DNA from: Methylobacterium marchantiae
Lineage (GTDB): Bacteria; Pseudomonadota; Alphaproteobacteria; Rhizobiales; Beijerinckiaceae
Assembly (NCBI RefSeq): GCF_022179405.1
Contig: NZ_BPQT01000034.1
Span: 1 to 45,007 of the forward strand
Reading direction: 5' to 3'
DNA: 45,007 bases
In this document: positions 24,838 to 33,374 of the stretch, one piece after another
How the letters are laid out: the number at the start of each line of letters is the position of its first letter
Numbering within the stretch: the stretch's first letter is position 1
Program-made: the position numbers and the translations under genes
Notes under the pieces: model-generated
Seen by the model: only the letters and a program-made list of their open reading frames with translations
Told to the model about the DNA's origin: nothing
Database searches by the model: none

Positions 24838-26445
24838 TCAGCACCCGTAGCTCAGCTGGATAGAGCGTTGCCCTCCGAAGGCAAAGGTCACACGTTCGAA
24901 TCGTGTCGGGTGCGCCATCTCTTTTCTTTGCATGTCAATCTCCTCTAAGATTTTGAAAGGCAACGCGAATTTCGCGTTCGAAAACCCTTCGCCGCGGCGA
25001 TAGGGAATGCGCTGTGCGAAGGCCAATCGAAGCACCAGGCGGCGCATCGTGAAGTCACCGGAAGCCCAGATATTCCAAGGGCTTGCGAGGAACCCCATGG
25101 CGCGTTCGAACACATCCTCGAAGGCGTGCCGCGGACGGACGCCGGTTTCGATCTTTTCGGCCATGACCAGCTTCTGATTTTCAAGCGTCGCGATCTTGCG
25201 CTCGTAGGCCGCGATCACAGCCGGGCTGTCGGTCTCGACAATCCGCTCCATCAGCTTATCGAGCTGGACGTCGATCGCTTCGCGCTCGCGACGATGAGCG
25301 GCGATGATCGCTTCCGCTTGCGTGATCCGTTGCTCCCACGCATCCTTGAACATCGCTCGGACCAGCGCGACCAATTTCGGCGCCAGCTCCAGCGATCCGA
25401 GAAGCGCCTCGAATTCACCTTCGATCTTGTCGCGCGGGATCGATTTTCGACGGCTCGGGCACCCGGCCGTGTGGCAGAGATAGTAGGGATGAAGCTTGCC
25501 CGTGCTGCTCTTCGACCAGCAGGCGGTGAGCGCACCGCCGCATTCGGCGCAGGACACCGCGCCGCGCAGGACGAAGTCGGCGTTCAGGTCCTTGCGATAC
25601 GGCGCCTTGGCGGCCTCCGTGAGCCGTTGCTGGATGCGCTCGAAGGTGTCGAGTGAGATCAGGGCTTCGTGATGGCCTTTCCGCCTCGAGACGTTCCAGC
25701 GCGGCGCCTCGACATATCCGGCATAGATCGGACGCGTGAGGATGTCGGTGACGCGCTGAGGATGGACCTCGCCGCTCGTCTTTTCCTTCGGGAACTCGGG
25801 ATGGCTTTCGAGGAAGCGCTTGACCTCGACTTGTGTCGCGAAGCGGCCGTTGGCGAAGCCTTCGAGGGCCTCGGTCAGGATCGAGGCGAGCGGATCGCTG
25901 CGAATCAGCATGCTGCCTTGCCCGGAAACGCGGCGGTACACGTACCCGACCGGGCAGTGGAAGACGTAGTAGCCGTTGAGGATGCGGGCGCGCATTCGGC
26001 TCTTCGTCTGTTCGGCATTTTTCTGGCGCTGGTGCTGCGCGGCGCTGGCCAGAATATTTTCGCGGAACACCGAATCCGCATCGTCGCCGAACTCGATGCG
26101 CGGGCTCTCCAGAAGACCGCCGGCTGCCTTCAGCTGTTCGCGTAAGTACCAGTGGCCGGGCACGTCGCGGGCGAAGCGGCTGATGTCGTCGATGATGACG
26201 ATACGCCCTTCCGCCTTGTTCTTGCGCAGATAGGCCAGCAGAGAGATCATGACCGGCCGGTTCTGTTCTCCTCCGGTCAGGACCTCGCGAAACACCTCGA
26301 CGATGTCGTAGGCATGGAAGCGGGCATATTCCCGGCACGTCGCCTCCTGGGATGCCAAGCCACTGCCGCGCCGCTCCTGTGCTTTGTCGGAAATCCGGCA
26401 GTAGAGAACGGCCTTGGTCGGTTTTGCTTTGATCTTGTCTTGCAT
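24838..26445 (-). CDS. Large serine recombinase (island integrase)
   Basis: A 535-residue site-specific recombinase that would integrate and excise the island. The N-terminal resolvase domain starts [20 protein letters not shown] (catalytic Ser near residue 19) and contains [12 protein letters not shown]. The recombinase domain ([26 protein letters not shown]) follows, then a zinc ribbon ([14 protein letters not shown]) and a coiled coil rich in Glu and Arg at about 370-430. The last 25 residues, from [15 protein letters not shown] to the end, are encoded by the complement of the tRNA-Arg gene. The ATG at 26445 has GGGAGAG at good spacing, and an upstream in-frame start at 26493 is less likely. 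It follows two small genes on the same strand. Confidence 0.9.
   Translation of the reverse strand: MQDKIKAKPTKAVLYCRISDKAQERRGSGLASQEATCREYARFHAYDIVEVFREVLTGGEQNRPVMISLLAYLRKNKAEGRIVIIDDISRFARDVPGHWYLREQLKAAGGLLESPRIEFGDDADSVFRENILASAAQHQRQKNAEQTKSRMRARILNGYYVFHCPVGYVYRRVSGQGSMLIRSDPLASILTEALEGFANGRFATQVEVKRFLESHPEFPKEKTSGEVHPQRVTDILTRPIYAGYVEAPRWNVSRRKGHHEALISLDTFERIQQRLTEAAKAPYRKDLNADFVLRGAVSCAECGGALTACWSKSSTGKLHPYYLCHTAGCPSRRKSIPRDKIEGEFEALLGSLELAPKLVALVRAMFKDAWEQRITQAEAIIAAHRREREAIDVQLDKLMERIVETDSPAVIAAYERKIATLENQKLVMAEKIETGVRPRHAFEDVFERAMGFLASPWNIWASGDFTMRRLVLRLAFAQRIPYRRGEGFSNAKFALPFKILEEIDMQRKEMAHPTRFERVTFAFGGQRSIQLSYGC
24841..24917 (+). tRNA. tRNA-Arg (anticodon CCG)
   Basis: A 77-base cloverleaf with an encoded 3' CCA. 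Acceptor GCACCCG pairs with CGGGTGC (24907-24913), followed by discriminator G and CCA (24914-24917). The anticodon stem TTGCC/GGCAA encloses the loop CTCCGAA, giving anticodon CCG, which reads the Arg codon CGG. The T arm contains GTTCGAATC. The 3' part is read antisense as the C-terminus of the serine recombinase, marking it as the island attachment site. Confidence 0.95.
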
Positions 26446-26452
26446 CTCTCCC

Positions 26453-26797
26453 TCAATCGCTCGACGACGCGATGTCCGCCGCAGCTTTCTCAAAATGATT
26501 TGTTGTCGAATTCGCAGATAACTCTACCAGAGCTGAATCGGCGCATGCGAATCCTTCACATCCCCCGCCGGACTTATCCGCAAGGGTCGCCGCCGGCTCG
26601 ACCGAAAAGCCAAGGTCGACGAAGCCGACGATGATGGCCCAGAGCGATTCGAGAAGCGCTCGCCGGTCGTCTCCGGCGAGCGCGCTTTCTTCGAGATAAT
26701 GGTCGTAAAGGGCGACATCGAGCGTCAGTGTCGGGCGACGGTGGGCAACGTTCGCGGCGACGTTGCCGGGGTCGATGTCTGGGGCAGAACTCGTCAT
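26453..26797 (-). CDS. Hypothetical protein upstream of the recombinase
   Basis: A 114-residue acidic, Ala-rich protein ending 7 bases before the recombinase start, so almost certainly co-transcribed with it. The middle ([39 protein letters not shown] is one continuous amphipathic helical stretch) suggests a helical fold. There is no signal peptide or clear DNA-binding motif. I do not recognise a family. Its position suggests a recombination directionality or accessory factor, but this is only inferred from adjacency. Confidence 0.6.
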   Translation of the reverse strand: MTSSAPDIDPGNVAANVAHRRPTLTLDVALYDHYLEESALAGDDRRALLESLWAIIVGFVDLGFSVEPAATLADKSGGGCEGFACADSALVELSANSTTNHFEKAAADIASSSD

Positions 26798-26818
26798 GAT
26801 GTGCTTCCCTCCCGCCGA

Positions 26819-27457
26819 TTACGGACCGGACGGGCCGGTGCGGGTGCGCAAGGACGTGCGCGTCGCTGCGCGGGCCTGAGTCGCTTCACGCTCGCGCGCC
26901 TCGGCCTCGATCTGCGGGCGATAGAAGCGCTCTTCGAGGTCCTTGCCCCAATCGTAGAGCTCGGTCTTCTCGACGGCCTTGAACTCGTCCTTCATCAGAG
27001 ATTTGGCAGCGACGTCGGTGATCCCGAGCGCTCCCGCCAGATCCTCCGCCTGCGCGGAGTAGGCCCTCGCGAACGATATCTTCCTGCCGGTCTCAATCAT
27101 GTCGCCGACGGCGCAGGCCTTCTCGTAGGCCCGCTGCCGCTCAGCATCGCCGAGGGTCTTCTCCCGCTCGATCAGGGCTTCCCGCAACTGGTTCATCGAC
27201 CGGCCGGTGCGCTCCTTGAACAGGTCGCGCACGATCGTCTCGGCTTTCATGGCATCGAACTTCTCGGAACGGGCGAAGGCATGGGCGTAATCGCTGAGCT
27301 TGTCCTTGAAGGCTCCGGACTTCTGGATTTCGCGCTCGACGATCCGCGTGATCGCGATCGCCTCTTCGAATTGGGCGCCGGTGAGCAGGCGGCCCGAGAA
27401 GCTTTCTCGGGCGGTGGCGAGACTTCCGTCCTGTTTTGGTTTGGTATCGGTGGTCAT
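26819..27457 (-). CDS. Hypothetical helical protein
   Basis: A 212-residue, highly charged, almost entirely helical protein (for example REALIEREKTLGDAERQRAY near residue 95), ending in a basic tail (RAATRTSLRTRTGPSG). No signal peptide or membrane helix is seen. The start ATG at 27457 has AAGGATGAC upstream and a sigma-70-like promoter at 27496-27524. It is the first gene of the unit leading to the recombinase. I do not recognise the family. The basic tail is compatible with nucleic-acid binding but does not show it. Confidence 0.6.
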   Translation of the reverse strand: MTTDTKPKQDGSLATARESFSGRLLTGAQFEEAIAITRIVEREIQKSGAFKDKLSDYAHAFARSEKFDAMKAETIVRDLFKERTGRSMNQLREALIEREKTLGDAERQRAYEKACAVGDMIETGRKISFARAYSAQAEDLAGALGITDVAAKSLMKDEFKAVEKTELYDWGKDLEERFYRPQIEAEAREREATQARAATRTSLRTRTGPSGP

Positions 27458-27495
27458 GATGTCATCCTTTCTATGTGGTTAGAACATTTCATGAA

Positions 27496-27524
27496 CAATA
27501 GGATGTTGGTCCTATATTTGTCAA
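27496..27524 (-). promoter_or_regulatory. Promoter of the recombinase unit
   Basis: On the minus strand, TTGACA (27519-27524) and CTATTG (27496-27501) are separated by exactly 17 bases, in an AT-rich patch about 40 bases before the ATG at 27457. The -35 is perfect and the -10 is moderate. Confidence 0.65.
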
Positions 27525-27571
27525 ACAGAAACACGGATGTATTCGTTCACTTTGGAGGCGGTGATCGCTGT

Positions 27572-28060
27572 CTAGTCTTGAGACGGGCCGGTTCTTCGTC
27601 GCCGATCATGGATGTGGCGCTGGTCGGCAGCACGCTGGAAGGCGTCACGAGCTATGCCGTGAACGGCATTCTCTTGTGCTGCGTGCCGAACGATGCCCTC
27701 GAGGGCTCGCGCCTCGGCCTCCTTGATCCGGCTTATGCGCCGATCATGGTGGGCATGGACGTCGCGTTGCGCTTGGCGGAGCAGGGCGGAAGCGTCGAAT
27801 CGGTCGAGACCAATCCATCTCGGCTGTAGAATTCTGGGCGGTGTCCCGGCGGCGTCGATCAGGCGACGCTGGGTCGCTTCGACCCGCATGTCATAGCGTT
27901 CTGCGAACAGGCGCTCTTCACGGTCTCGCAACACGCGCGAACGCGTCATCAGTGCGTCCGCCTGTGCCCACTGGCGCGGTGTTCTGATGTCCTTCGCCTC
28001 GCGCCGGAGCGTCGCCAGTTCGAAGGCACGACGCAGTTCCTCCTTCAGCGTCAAGCCCAT
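27572..28060 (-). CDS. Hypothetical basic protein
   Basis: A 162-residue protein, strongly basic and mostly helical (KEELRRAFELATLRREAKDI at the N-terminus, then TRSRVLRDREERLFAERYDM), ending in an Arg-rich tail (HIHDRRRRTG). It has a perfect ribosome-binding site (GGAGGT) before the ATG at 28060. No membrane segments or recognisable domain are seen. It lies downstream of the coupling-protein operon on the same strand, so a DNA-associated accessory role in transfer is possible but unsupported by any motif. Confidence 0.55.
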   Translation of the reverse strand: MGLTLKEELRRAFELATLRREAKDIRTPRQWAQADALMTRSRVLRDREERLFAERYDMRVEATQRRLIDAAGTPPRILQPRWIGLDRFDASALLRQAQRDVHAHHDRRISRIKEAEARALEGIVRHAAQENAVHGIARDAFQRAADQRHIHDRRRRTGPSQD

Positions 28061-28122
28061 GATCCACCTCCAATATTCAGATCGATTTGCAATCGATCGG
28101 CACGTTCCGGCACGCTGGAGGC

Positions 28123-28374
28123 ATGCGATACTTCGAAGACCAGAAAGACGTTGACGAGTGGCTCGACCCGCTGACCTACGAAGAGTTCTGGCAGGAGGTC
28201 TCGACCTTCAGCGTCGACATCCCGAGCCGTGAGGAGTGCGATAGCGACATCGCCGACGGCATCGCGCCTGAAGCGATGGTGCTGAACGTCCTGAAAGGAC
28301 TGACCCGCCTTCAGGTCATCGATCAGCAGAATCTGCCCGTGCGGATCACAGTGCCGTGGATGTCGCTGCATTAG
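28123..28374 (+). CDS. Small acidic hypothetical protein
   Basis: An 83-residue acidic protein (MRYFEDQKDVDEWLDPLTYE at the start) with no signal peptide. It is the only plus-strand gene among the minus-strand transfer genes and overlaps the 3' end of the convergent small membrane-protein gene by 4 bases. A GGAGG sits only 1 base before the ATG, so the start is uncertain. The composition resembles small DNA-mimic or immunity-type proteins, but there is no specific motif. Not recognised. Confidence 0.5.
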   Translation: MRYFEDQKDVDEWLDPLTYEEFWQEVSTFSVDIPSREECDSDIADGIAPEAMVLNVLKGLTRLQVIDQQNLPVRITVPWMSLH

Positions 28375-28625
28375 CGGCCTCCCGCTGTGGCGAAGCGAAC
28401 CCAGCCGCAGCGACCGTCACGGGGGTATTCGGTGATCGCCCCGTTGGGACCGATATAGGTGCAGCGGGTGTAGTGTCGGCGGCTGACCTCGTCGCCGATC
28501 CGTCCGTGCCATTCGTAGGACCAGATCATGTGCGGCAAGCCGAAGAGCTGAACCGCGAGCCATAGAAGCGCAGGCACGACGAGCCAGGTGAAGAAGCTTG
28601 GGCGGATCAGAGGCGGGCACGTCAC
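28371..28625 (-). CDS. Small membrane protein with conserved-looking cysteines
   Basis: An 84-residue protein with one N-terminal membrane helix (FFTWLVVPALLWLAVQLFGL) and a polar domain with two cysteines (YTRCTYIGPNG and DGRCGWVRF) that could form a disulfide if periplasmic. The GTG start at 28625 overlaps the coupling-protein stop as GTGA, so it is translationally coupled to that gene. Unknown family. Probably part of the same membrane machine. Confidence 0.6.
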   Translation of the reverse strand: MTCPPLIRPSFFTWLVVPALLWLAVQLFGLPHMIWSYEWHGRIGDEVSRRHYTRCTYIGPNGAITEYPRDGRCGWVRFATAGGR

Positions 28626-30010
28626 GACGAGGCCTCCGTGCCGGTCTTGAGCCAGACCTTCGGATCGGGCGGCAGGCGGCCGCCTTCGAGCGGGTTGGGC
28701 CCAAGAAGATCGCAGGACGGCGCGATCTGGTTCTGCCGAATTTTCCTGCAGTGGATGAAGCCGACGCCAGCAACATGCAGGATTTGCTCGTCGTCGGGCA
28801 GGCTCATCAGCTCGTACGGCGTGAACAGACGCTGCCGACCGGTGTTGAGGGTCGCGGACAGGCCGGGCTGCTCGGAGGACATTCCAAGCGAGTGCGAAAC
28901 CGAGACCGCCTCGCCCATCGCCCGGCTCAGGCGCTCGGCCTCCTCGAAATTCGACACCTTAAACCATTGTTTTACTGTACAATTTTCCTCCAAAGTCGCG
29001 ATCTCTCGCTCGCCGTAGCGGCGCACCGCGTCCTGGCGCGACTGCGCGATATAGAGGCACTTCAGCCCGTAGGCACGAAACAGCGTGATCTTGGTGACCG
29101 CCTCGCGCAGCGGCGCGTTGCAAAACTCATCGAGGATGAAGCAGGCGCGCCCGCTGCCGGTCGTGAGCTGCTCCTCCATACCTGCGAGCGTGTGAAGAGC
29201 GAAGTAGGGTCCAAGCCTCTCGGCGAGACGGGCCGGGGCGACGAAGCAGACGACCCAGTTGTCCCTCAGCAGTTCGGCGTGGGTGACTTCGGCACGATGT
29301 CCGTCCTCGTTCAGCGGTGGAAAGGCGAACAGCCGCAAGGCCGAGACGGCGGCGTTGTGATGCTGGGTACTGTGTTCGGCGTTATCGGCCTTGAGAGCGA
29401 GAATGCGTTCGGCGTCGCAACGCAACGCGGAGTCCGGATCGGCCGCTTCGCAGGCGAGCGCGCTTTCCCACGTCTTCGGGTCGGCCAGCAGGCCGTGAAG
29501 ACCACCGGGGGTAAGCAGACGGGGATTGTGGGCGAGTATGATTCGGCTCGCCGTGTGCAGGAAGTCCGATCGCGGGCTTTCGCGCCAGTAACGGTTACGC
29601 CCATCGCCAGGCGGCTCCTCGATCAGCGTGTTCGTGACCTTGTCGAGGATCACCGGGACATCGACGCGGCCTTCGCGGTGCGCGACCTGCACGGCCGACA
29701 GCGGATTCAGCTCAATCCGATAAGGATTGTCCGCGCCAAGAACGCCGTAGGGATCAACGACGCCGAACTTCCGGCCATACGCTTTGCACAGCGGCGCGAT
29801 CTGAGCTGCGATCTCGCCGTCCTTTACGTCGTTGATCAACAGCGCTTGGCCGCGATCGGCGATCAGCGCCTGGATGCCCGGCATCGCGCCGCAGGTCGTC
29901 TTGCCGCCGCCCATGGCCGCATAGATCAGGCCGGAGGCATTGGCATTCGGTTCGAAAATCGGCCTGCCATCGAAGGTCAGGCCGAGGATGCGGCGGGCGG
30001 GCTTACTCAT
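28622..30010 (-). CDS. VirD4/TraG-like coupling ATPase lacking its own membrane domain
   Basis: A 462-residue ATPase of the type IV coupling-protein group, which in other systems brings relaxase-bound DNA to the secretion channel. The nucleotide site is visible as YAAMGGGKTTCG near residues 30-41 (an Ala replaces the first Gly of the usual P-loop) and Walker B as GRACFILDEFCNAP near 297. Later motifs include LYIAQSRQDAVRRYGER, the sensor-like Gln region found in TraG/VirD4. There are no N-terminal membrane helices, unlike canonical VirD4. The gene directly upstream encodes a two-helix protein that may supply them. The ATG at 30010 is chosen because the longer frame to 30121 overlaps that gene. 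Confidence 0.78.
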   Translation of the reverse strand: MSKPARRILGLTFDGRPIFEPNANASGLIYAAMGGGKTTCGAMPGIQALIADRGQALLINDVKDGEIAAQIAPLCKAYGRKFGVVDPYGVLGADNPYRIELNPLSAVQVAHREGRVDVPVILDKVTNTLIEEPPGDGRNRYWRESPRSDFLHTASRIILAHNPRLLTPGGLHGLLADPKTWESALACEAADPDSALRCDAERILALKADNAEHSTQHHNAAVSALRLFAFPPLNEDGHRAEVTHAELLRDNWVVCFVAPARLAERLGPYFALHTLAGMEEQLTTGSGRACFILDEFCNAPLREAVTKITLFRAYGLKCLYIAQSRQDAVRRYGEREIATLEENCTVKQWFKVSNFEEAERLSRAMGEAVSVSHSLGMSSEQPGLSATLNTGRQRLFTPYELMSLPDDEQILHVAGVGFIHCRKIRQNQIAPSCDLLGPNPLEGGRLPPDPKVWLKTGTEASS

Positions 30011-30314
30011 CGAGCATCCCCGCTCGGATGAGTGCATCGCGCGATGCCATTTCCGAAGATTTTGGGGATTTACCGAGCGACTCGAACTCGGCGACGGCGC
30101 GTTCGCGGCCATGGAGCCCAACGATCGCCCTGACTGCTTTGAGGAAGGCGATCATCGCCGCAAAGGCGAGGAAGACGCTGAAGACGCCGAGGCCCCACCA
30201 TTCCGGTGTGCGCGGCCAGATGAGCCAAGCCAGCCCTCCGCATAGGCCCGACATCAGGAAATGGCCGTTGATGGCGAGGATCGTTCCGAACGAGCGGTCG
30301 AAGGCGCGGTTCAT
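30003..30314 (-). CDS. Two-helix inner-membrane protein, possible detached membrane domain of the coupling protein
   Basis: A 103-residue protein with two membrane helices (HFLMSGLCGGLAWLIW, then WWGLGVFSVFLAFAAMIAFL) and a charged C-terminal tail of about 40 residues (GRERAVAEFESLG onward). AAAGGTGA precedes the ATG at 30314 at good spacing. Its stop overlaps the start of the ATPase gene by 8 bases. Two helices followed by the ATPase is exactly the layout of a VirD4 N-terminus, here on a separate polypeptide. The functional link is inference. The start overlaps the upstream stop as ATGA. Confidence 0.65.
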   Translation of the reverse strand: MNRAFDRSFGTILAINGHFLMSGLCGGLAWLIWPRTPEWWGLGVFSVFLAFAAMIAFLKAVRAIVGLHGRERAVAEFESLGKSPKSSEMASRDALIRAGMLDE

Positions 30315-30697
30315 GTTGTCACCTTTCGCGAGGCGGCGAGGGCGTGCACGATGTCGGTGCGGACGATCTGCAAGCACGCGAACCGGCCCCAGACGGCACC
30401 GGACAGTTCGCTGCCGCGCAGGTCGCGGGAGAGCAGGGTGAGGTGCCCGACCTGCCAGCCGGCCAGGAGCGACGCCGAGGCGGCGGCGATGAGGATGATC
30501 GCCTCGTGGGGGTGGAGAAGGTCGCCGAAGGACAGGCCGAATCCGGTAAGGCCGCTTCCGAACATCAGCCCGGCCGGCAGGAAGGGTCGGCGGACCGAGA
30601 CGACCGAGAGCGTCTCGATCAGGTAGCTGTCGCGGTGCGTGTGCACCGCGCCCTGCTTTTCATCGATGTTGAGGGTTCCGAGGATCATCGCCATCAT
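30311..30697 (-). CDS. Membrane protein of unknown function in the transfer operon
   Basis: A 128-residue protein with two hydrophobic stretches (FLPAGLMFGSGLTGFGLSFG, and AIILIAAASASLLAGWQVGH), a polar N-terminus of about 30 residues and a cytoplasm-like basic C-terminus. Either of two adjacent ATGs (30697, 30694) may be used. Its size and topology recall small VirB3/TrbD-like inner-membrane proteins, but no sequence motif supports this. Starts and stops overlap both neighbours as ATGA. Confidence 0.55.
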   Translation of the reverse strand: MMAMILGTLNIDEKQGAVHTHRDSYLIETLSVVSVRRPFLPAGLMFGSGLTGFGLSFGDLLHPHEAIILIAAASASLLAGWQVGHLTLLSRDLRGSELSGAVWGRFACLQIVRTDIVHALAASRKVTT

Positions 30698-31218
30698 CCT
30701 CTCAATGCGCAGATCGGTGCCCTGGCGGCGCGGACCAGTTCGGCATCGAGGGCGCGTACGGAACGAGGGGTCACGAGCCGCGCCGTGCCGGCATAGACCG
30801 CAAGGTCGATGCGCCGCTGTTCGAGAACGGTGGCCACCGCGCAGTCACAGCGCGATCCGGACACCGCAGCCTGCTCCGCGGCCCTGGCGCGGGCAGCGTT
30901 CTGCTGCTGCTCCTGAACCGAACCGAGAACGCCGAAGGGAAGCGAGAGGACCGCGCCATGCCGCTCGCAGAAGGCATTCCCCTCCTTGCCGTAGAGGATG
31001 CCGAGGACGGCGCCGCAATCGAGATTGCGTGTCGATGGCGGCGTGTCCGCTTTTATCTCCGCCAGGACCTGACGGGCACACCGCGCCGGCCATCCGGACT
31101 TGTCGATGGTGCGCTCACCGACGAGCGGTCCGGTGACGAAGGCCGAGAGGGCGGCGTAGGCTGCGCCCGCGAGGAGCGTGCCGCTCATAGCGGGCAGGGA
31201 GAGCATGTCCTGGATCAT
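30694..31218 (-). CDS. Exported or membrane-anchored cysteine-rich protein of the transfer operon
   Basis: A 174-residue protein with an N-terminal hydrophobic segment (MSGTLLAGAAYAALSAFVTG) that is either an anchor or an uncleaved signal. A domain with at least six cysteines follows (RCARQV, LDCGAV, AFCERHG, SRCDCAV, PICALRG), suggesting periplasmic disulfides. A Gln/Ala-rich helix (QEQQQNAARARAAEQAA) lies between them. GGGAAG precedes the ATG at 31218, which overlaps the previous stop as ATGA. I do not recognise the family. Confidence 0.6.
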   Translation of the reverse strand: MIQDMLSLPAMSGTLLAGAAYAALSAFVTGPLVGERTIDKSGWPARCARQVLAEIKADTPPSTRNLDCGAVLGILYGKEGNAFCERHGAVLSLPFGVLGSVQEQQQNAARARAAEQAAVSGSRCDCAVATVLEQRRIDLAVYAGTARLVTPRSVRALDAELVRAARAPICALRG

Positions 31219-32552
31219 GGTCTGCTTCCCGCTCGCAGCGTCGGATCAGTGTTCCCGAAGCGGTCGTCGTCGGGTGCCCGCCAGGCTGCGGGACCGCGAA
31301 AGTAGGCTTCCGGATCGGCGATGTTCGAACCGTTCGGGCGGCGGGGGCGACCTGGAAGCCGGCGCACCGTGTCGTCTTGGGCCGGCGCGTGCGGAACGGG
31401 CGGGCCAGGAGGCTTCGGAAGCTGAAGGACTTGTTCCGCGGCGTCCGGCGGATCTTCCTTGTGCTTGCTCCAGGCGAGCGACCAAAAAGTGTAGGCCCAT
31501 AACACCAGCGGAAAGATCAGTTCCACCACGGCGGCAATCGCCGCAATCGGCAGCAAGTGAGGGATGTAGCCGAAGGTATCGGAGACACCGGGACGCGGCG
31601 GGAAGACCGGGGGAACGGTCCTGACCTCCTCGATCCCCTCGATCACCGTCGCGAGGCTCTTCCCCTGCTGCGACAGGAGCGCACCCAACCGGGCCTCCAC
31701 CTCTGGGCGCCCGACAACGCTGACACCCGCCTGAAGCTCGCCGGCATAGGCTGCCACCAGCGACAGCGGCACGACGGCATCGAGGTCGCCGATGGCTTGG
31801 CGGATGCGGGCATCCACCGCCTGGAGCTTCGCCCTGCGCTCGCGGAACGCCAGGTCCCCGTTATTCAGGATCGTCTGGTAGGCGGCGATGTCGTCGTTCA
31901 GGCGCCGGATGATCTGCTCGCGCGCGGTTTCGCCCACCGTGATCTGCTGGGAGATCGAGGAGGCCCGCACGGCCTGCATCTGGACGACCCGCGCGACCGT
32001 GCCGTTGCCGCCGTTGCGGTGACCCGAGATGCAGGAGGTCGCGAGTTCGCAGGCCGCCTTGGCACTCAAATCCGCCTCGGTCGCCCGAATGGCAGGGATG
32101 ACCTTGGCGGCCGCGGAAGCAGCGCCGCTACGCGCACCGACATAGAGACTCAGCGCCTGACCATGCTGCTGAAGCTGAAGCTCGCCGGTATCCTTCAGCG
32201 TCAGACCGGCATAGGTCGCTGCGAAGAGGCCGGAGCCAACGGCGAGGATCGAGCCGATACTGACGATCGTCGCGCCGCGATAGCCGGTCGTGCCGAGTTC
32301 CGCACCGCGTTCGATGGCAAGCTTATTGACGCCGTAAGACACGGCGGTCGCACTGAAGGCCAGGGCGAGGGCCTTGGCGTAGTCCCAGAATGAGCTTGCG
32401 TCGAGCATCGCCGGGACTGCCATGCCGAGCATCACGCCGCTGCCGACCGCGGTGGCCGGCAGAGCGAGATCGAGTAGCGGGCGGGATTTCCTCGGCGGAA
32501 GCCTTACAGGCTCACCGAAGCCGCGCGTGGGGGTCGGATCAAGTTTCGTCAT
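31215..32552 (-). CDS. Large membrane protein of unknown function in the transfer operon
   Basis: A 445-residue protein with four likely membrane helices: three near the N-terminus (LALPATAVGSGVMLGMAVP, YAKALALAFSATAVSYG, IVSIGSILAVGSGLFAATYA) and one near residue 340 (LLPIAAIAAVVELIFPLVLW). Between them is a region of about 200 residues that is helical and contains two cysteines. The C-terminus is Pro/Arg-rich and disordered-looking. AGGGAAG favours the ATG at 32552, and another in-frame ATG is at 32558. No known conjugation family is recognised. As the largest membrane component of the operon it is a candidate channel or scaffold, by context only. Confidence 0.6.
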   Translation of the reverse strand: MTKLDPTPTRGFGEPVRLPPRKSRPLLDLALPATAVGSGVMLGMAVPAMLDASSFWDYAKALALAFSATAVSYGVNKLAIERGAELGTTGYRGATIVSIGSILAVGSGLFAATYAGLTLKDTGELQLQQHGQALSLYVGARSGAASAAAKVIPAIRATEADLSAKAACELATSCISGHRNGGNGTVARVVQMQAVRASSISQQITVGETAREQIIRRLNDDIAAYQTILNNGDLAFRERRAKLQAVDARIRQAIGDLDAVVPLSLVAAYAGELQAGVSVVGRPEVEARLGALLSQQGKSLATVIEGIEEVRTVPPVFPPRPGVSDTFGYIPHLLPIAAIAAVVELIFPLVLWAYTFWSLAWSKHKEDPPDAAEQVLQLPKPPGPPVPHAPAQDDTVRRLPGRPRRPNGSNIADPEAYFRGPAAWRAPDDDRFGNTDPTLRAGSRP

Positions 32553-32570
32553 GTCCATCTTCCCTCGGCA

Positions 32571-33323
32571 TCACCGCACTACGAGCGGGATATTGCAGTC
32601 GACGCAGGCCAGCTTGGCGGAGGCGCGCGACCAAGCCTTCACCTCGCAGGTGAGGCAGACGAAGCGTGTGCGCGTATTCTTCGGGGACAGGGCGGGCGGT
32701 TCCGCCGCGCCGCGCTCGGTCGGGGCCGATGGCCGCTCGATCCTGGCATCGCGCCAGTCGATACCGGGCGCCGTCAGCAGCCATTCGTGGCAGGCGAGAT
32801 CGAACCTGCCACCTTCGATGATGTAATGGCTCATCGAATAGCCGGTGCGCGAACCACCCGGCGAACCGGACTTCGAAGGCATCAGGCCGAGCAGTTCCAT
32901 CCGGTCGGCCCAGACGACATCGTGGTAGCCGCCACTTCCCTTTCCGCCCTTACGGTTGGCCTTCCCGTGCACGTGCCGCCAGAGATGCACCATCTCGTGC
33001 ACGAGCGTGGAGAAGCTACCGTCATCGCCCTGCGCCTCGAACCACGATGGGTTCATCGAGATTTCGTGCGCGACGGCACCATCACGATCCTGGAAGGCAC
33101 CCGCGCAGAAGTAGCCGAGGGCCCGGGGATGCCGCGTCAGCGTCATGACGCAAGGGGGTAGGCTTCCTGCGAAGAGTCGGTCGTTGAAGAACTCGAACGC
33201 CGCGGACCAGGGGCGGTAGGCGTCAGTTGTTGGATCGCCTGCTGAATTCGTCTGTACAGCGAATTCGGCCGAGGGGGCTTCCTGTAATCCAGAGCCTCTT
33301 CGAACTGATGTTTCCTTGGTCAT
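32571..33323 (-). CDS. SprT-like zinc metalloprotease domain protein
   Basis: A 250-residue protein with the SprT-family metalloprotease motif LVHEMVHLWRH (H-E-x-x-H) near residue 105, preceded by the strand and helix typical of the family (FFNDRLFAGSLPPCVMTLTR) and a later HDVVWADRM segment supplying a possible third ligand. The C-terminus has a zinc ribbon-like pair CLTC and CVDC near 229-245. SprT/Spartan proteins degrade DNA-bound proteins, so action on protein-DNA complexes during island replication or transfer is possible. It is the first gene of the minus-strand operon and divergent from an HTH regulator across a palindromic operator. The start is ATG at 33323 or GTG at 33329. Confidence 0.8.
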   Translation of the reverse strand: MTKETSVRRGSGLQEAPSAEFAVQTNSAGDPTTDAYRPWSAAFEFFNDRLFAGSLPPCVMTLTRHPRALGYFCAGAFQDRDGAVAHEISMNPSWFEAQGDDGSFSTLVHEMVHLWRHVHGKANRKGGKGSGGYHDVVWADRMELLGLMPSKSGSPGGSRTGYSMSHYIIEGGRFDLACHEWLLTAPGIDWRDARIERPSAPTERGAAEPPALSPKNTRTRFVCLTCEVKAWSRASAKLACVDCNIPLVVR

Positions 33324-33374
33324 GACCACCTGAACCTCGATCTAGCTCAGGCGTATCGTGATTCGTTGTTGTCA

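Noticed and set aside
24615-24840. Possible continuation of an IS3 element (OrfB) before the tRNA
   Set aside because: No DDE-domain motif is visible in any frame, and no terminal inverted repeats were found.
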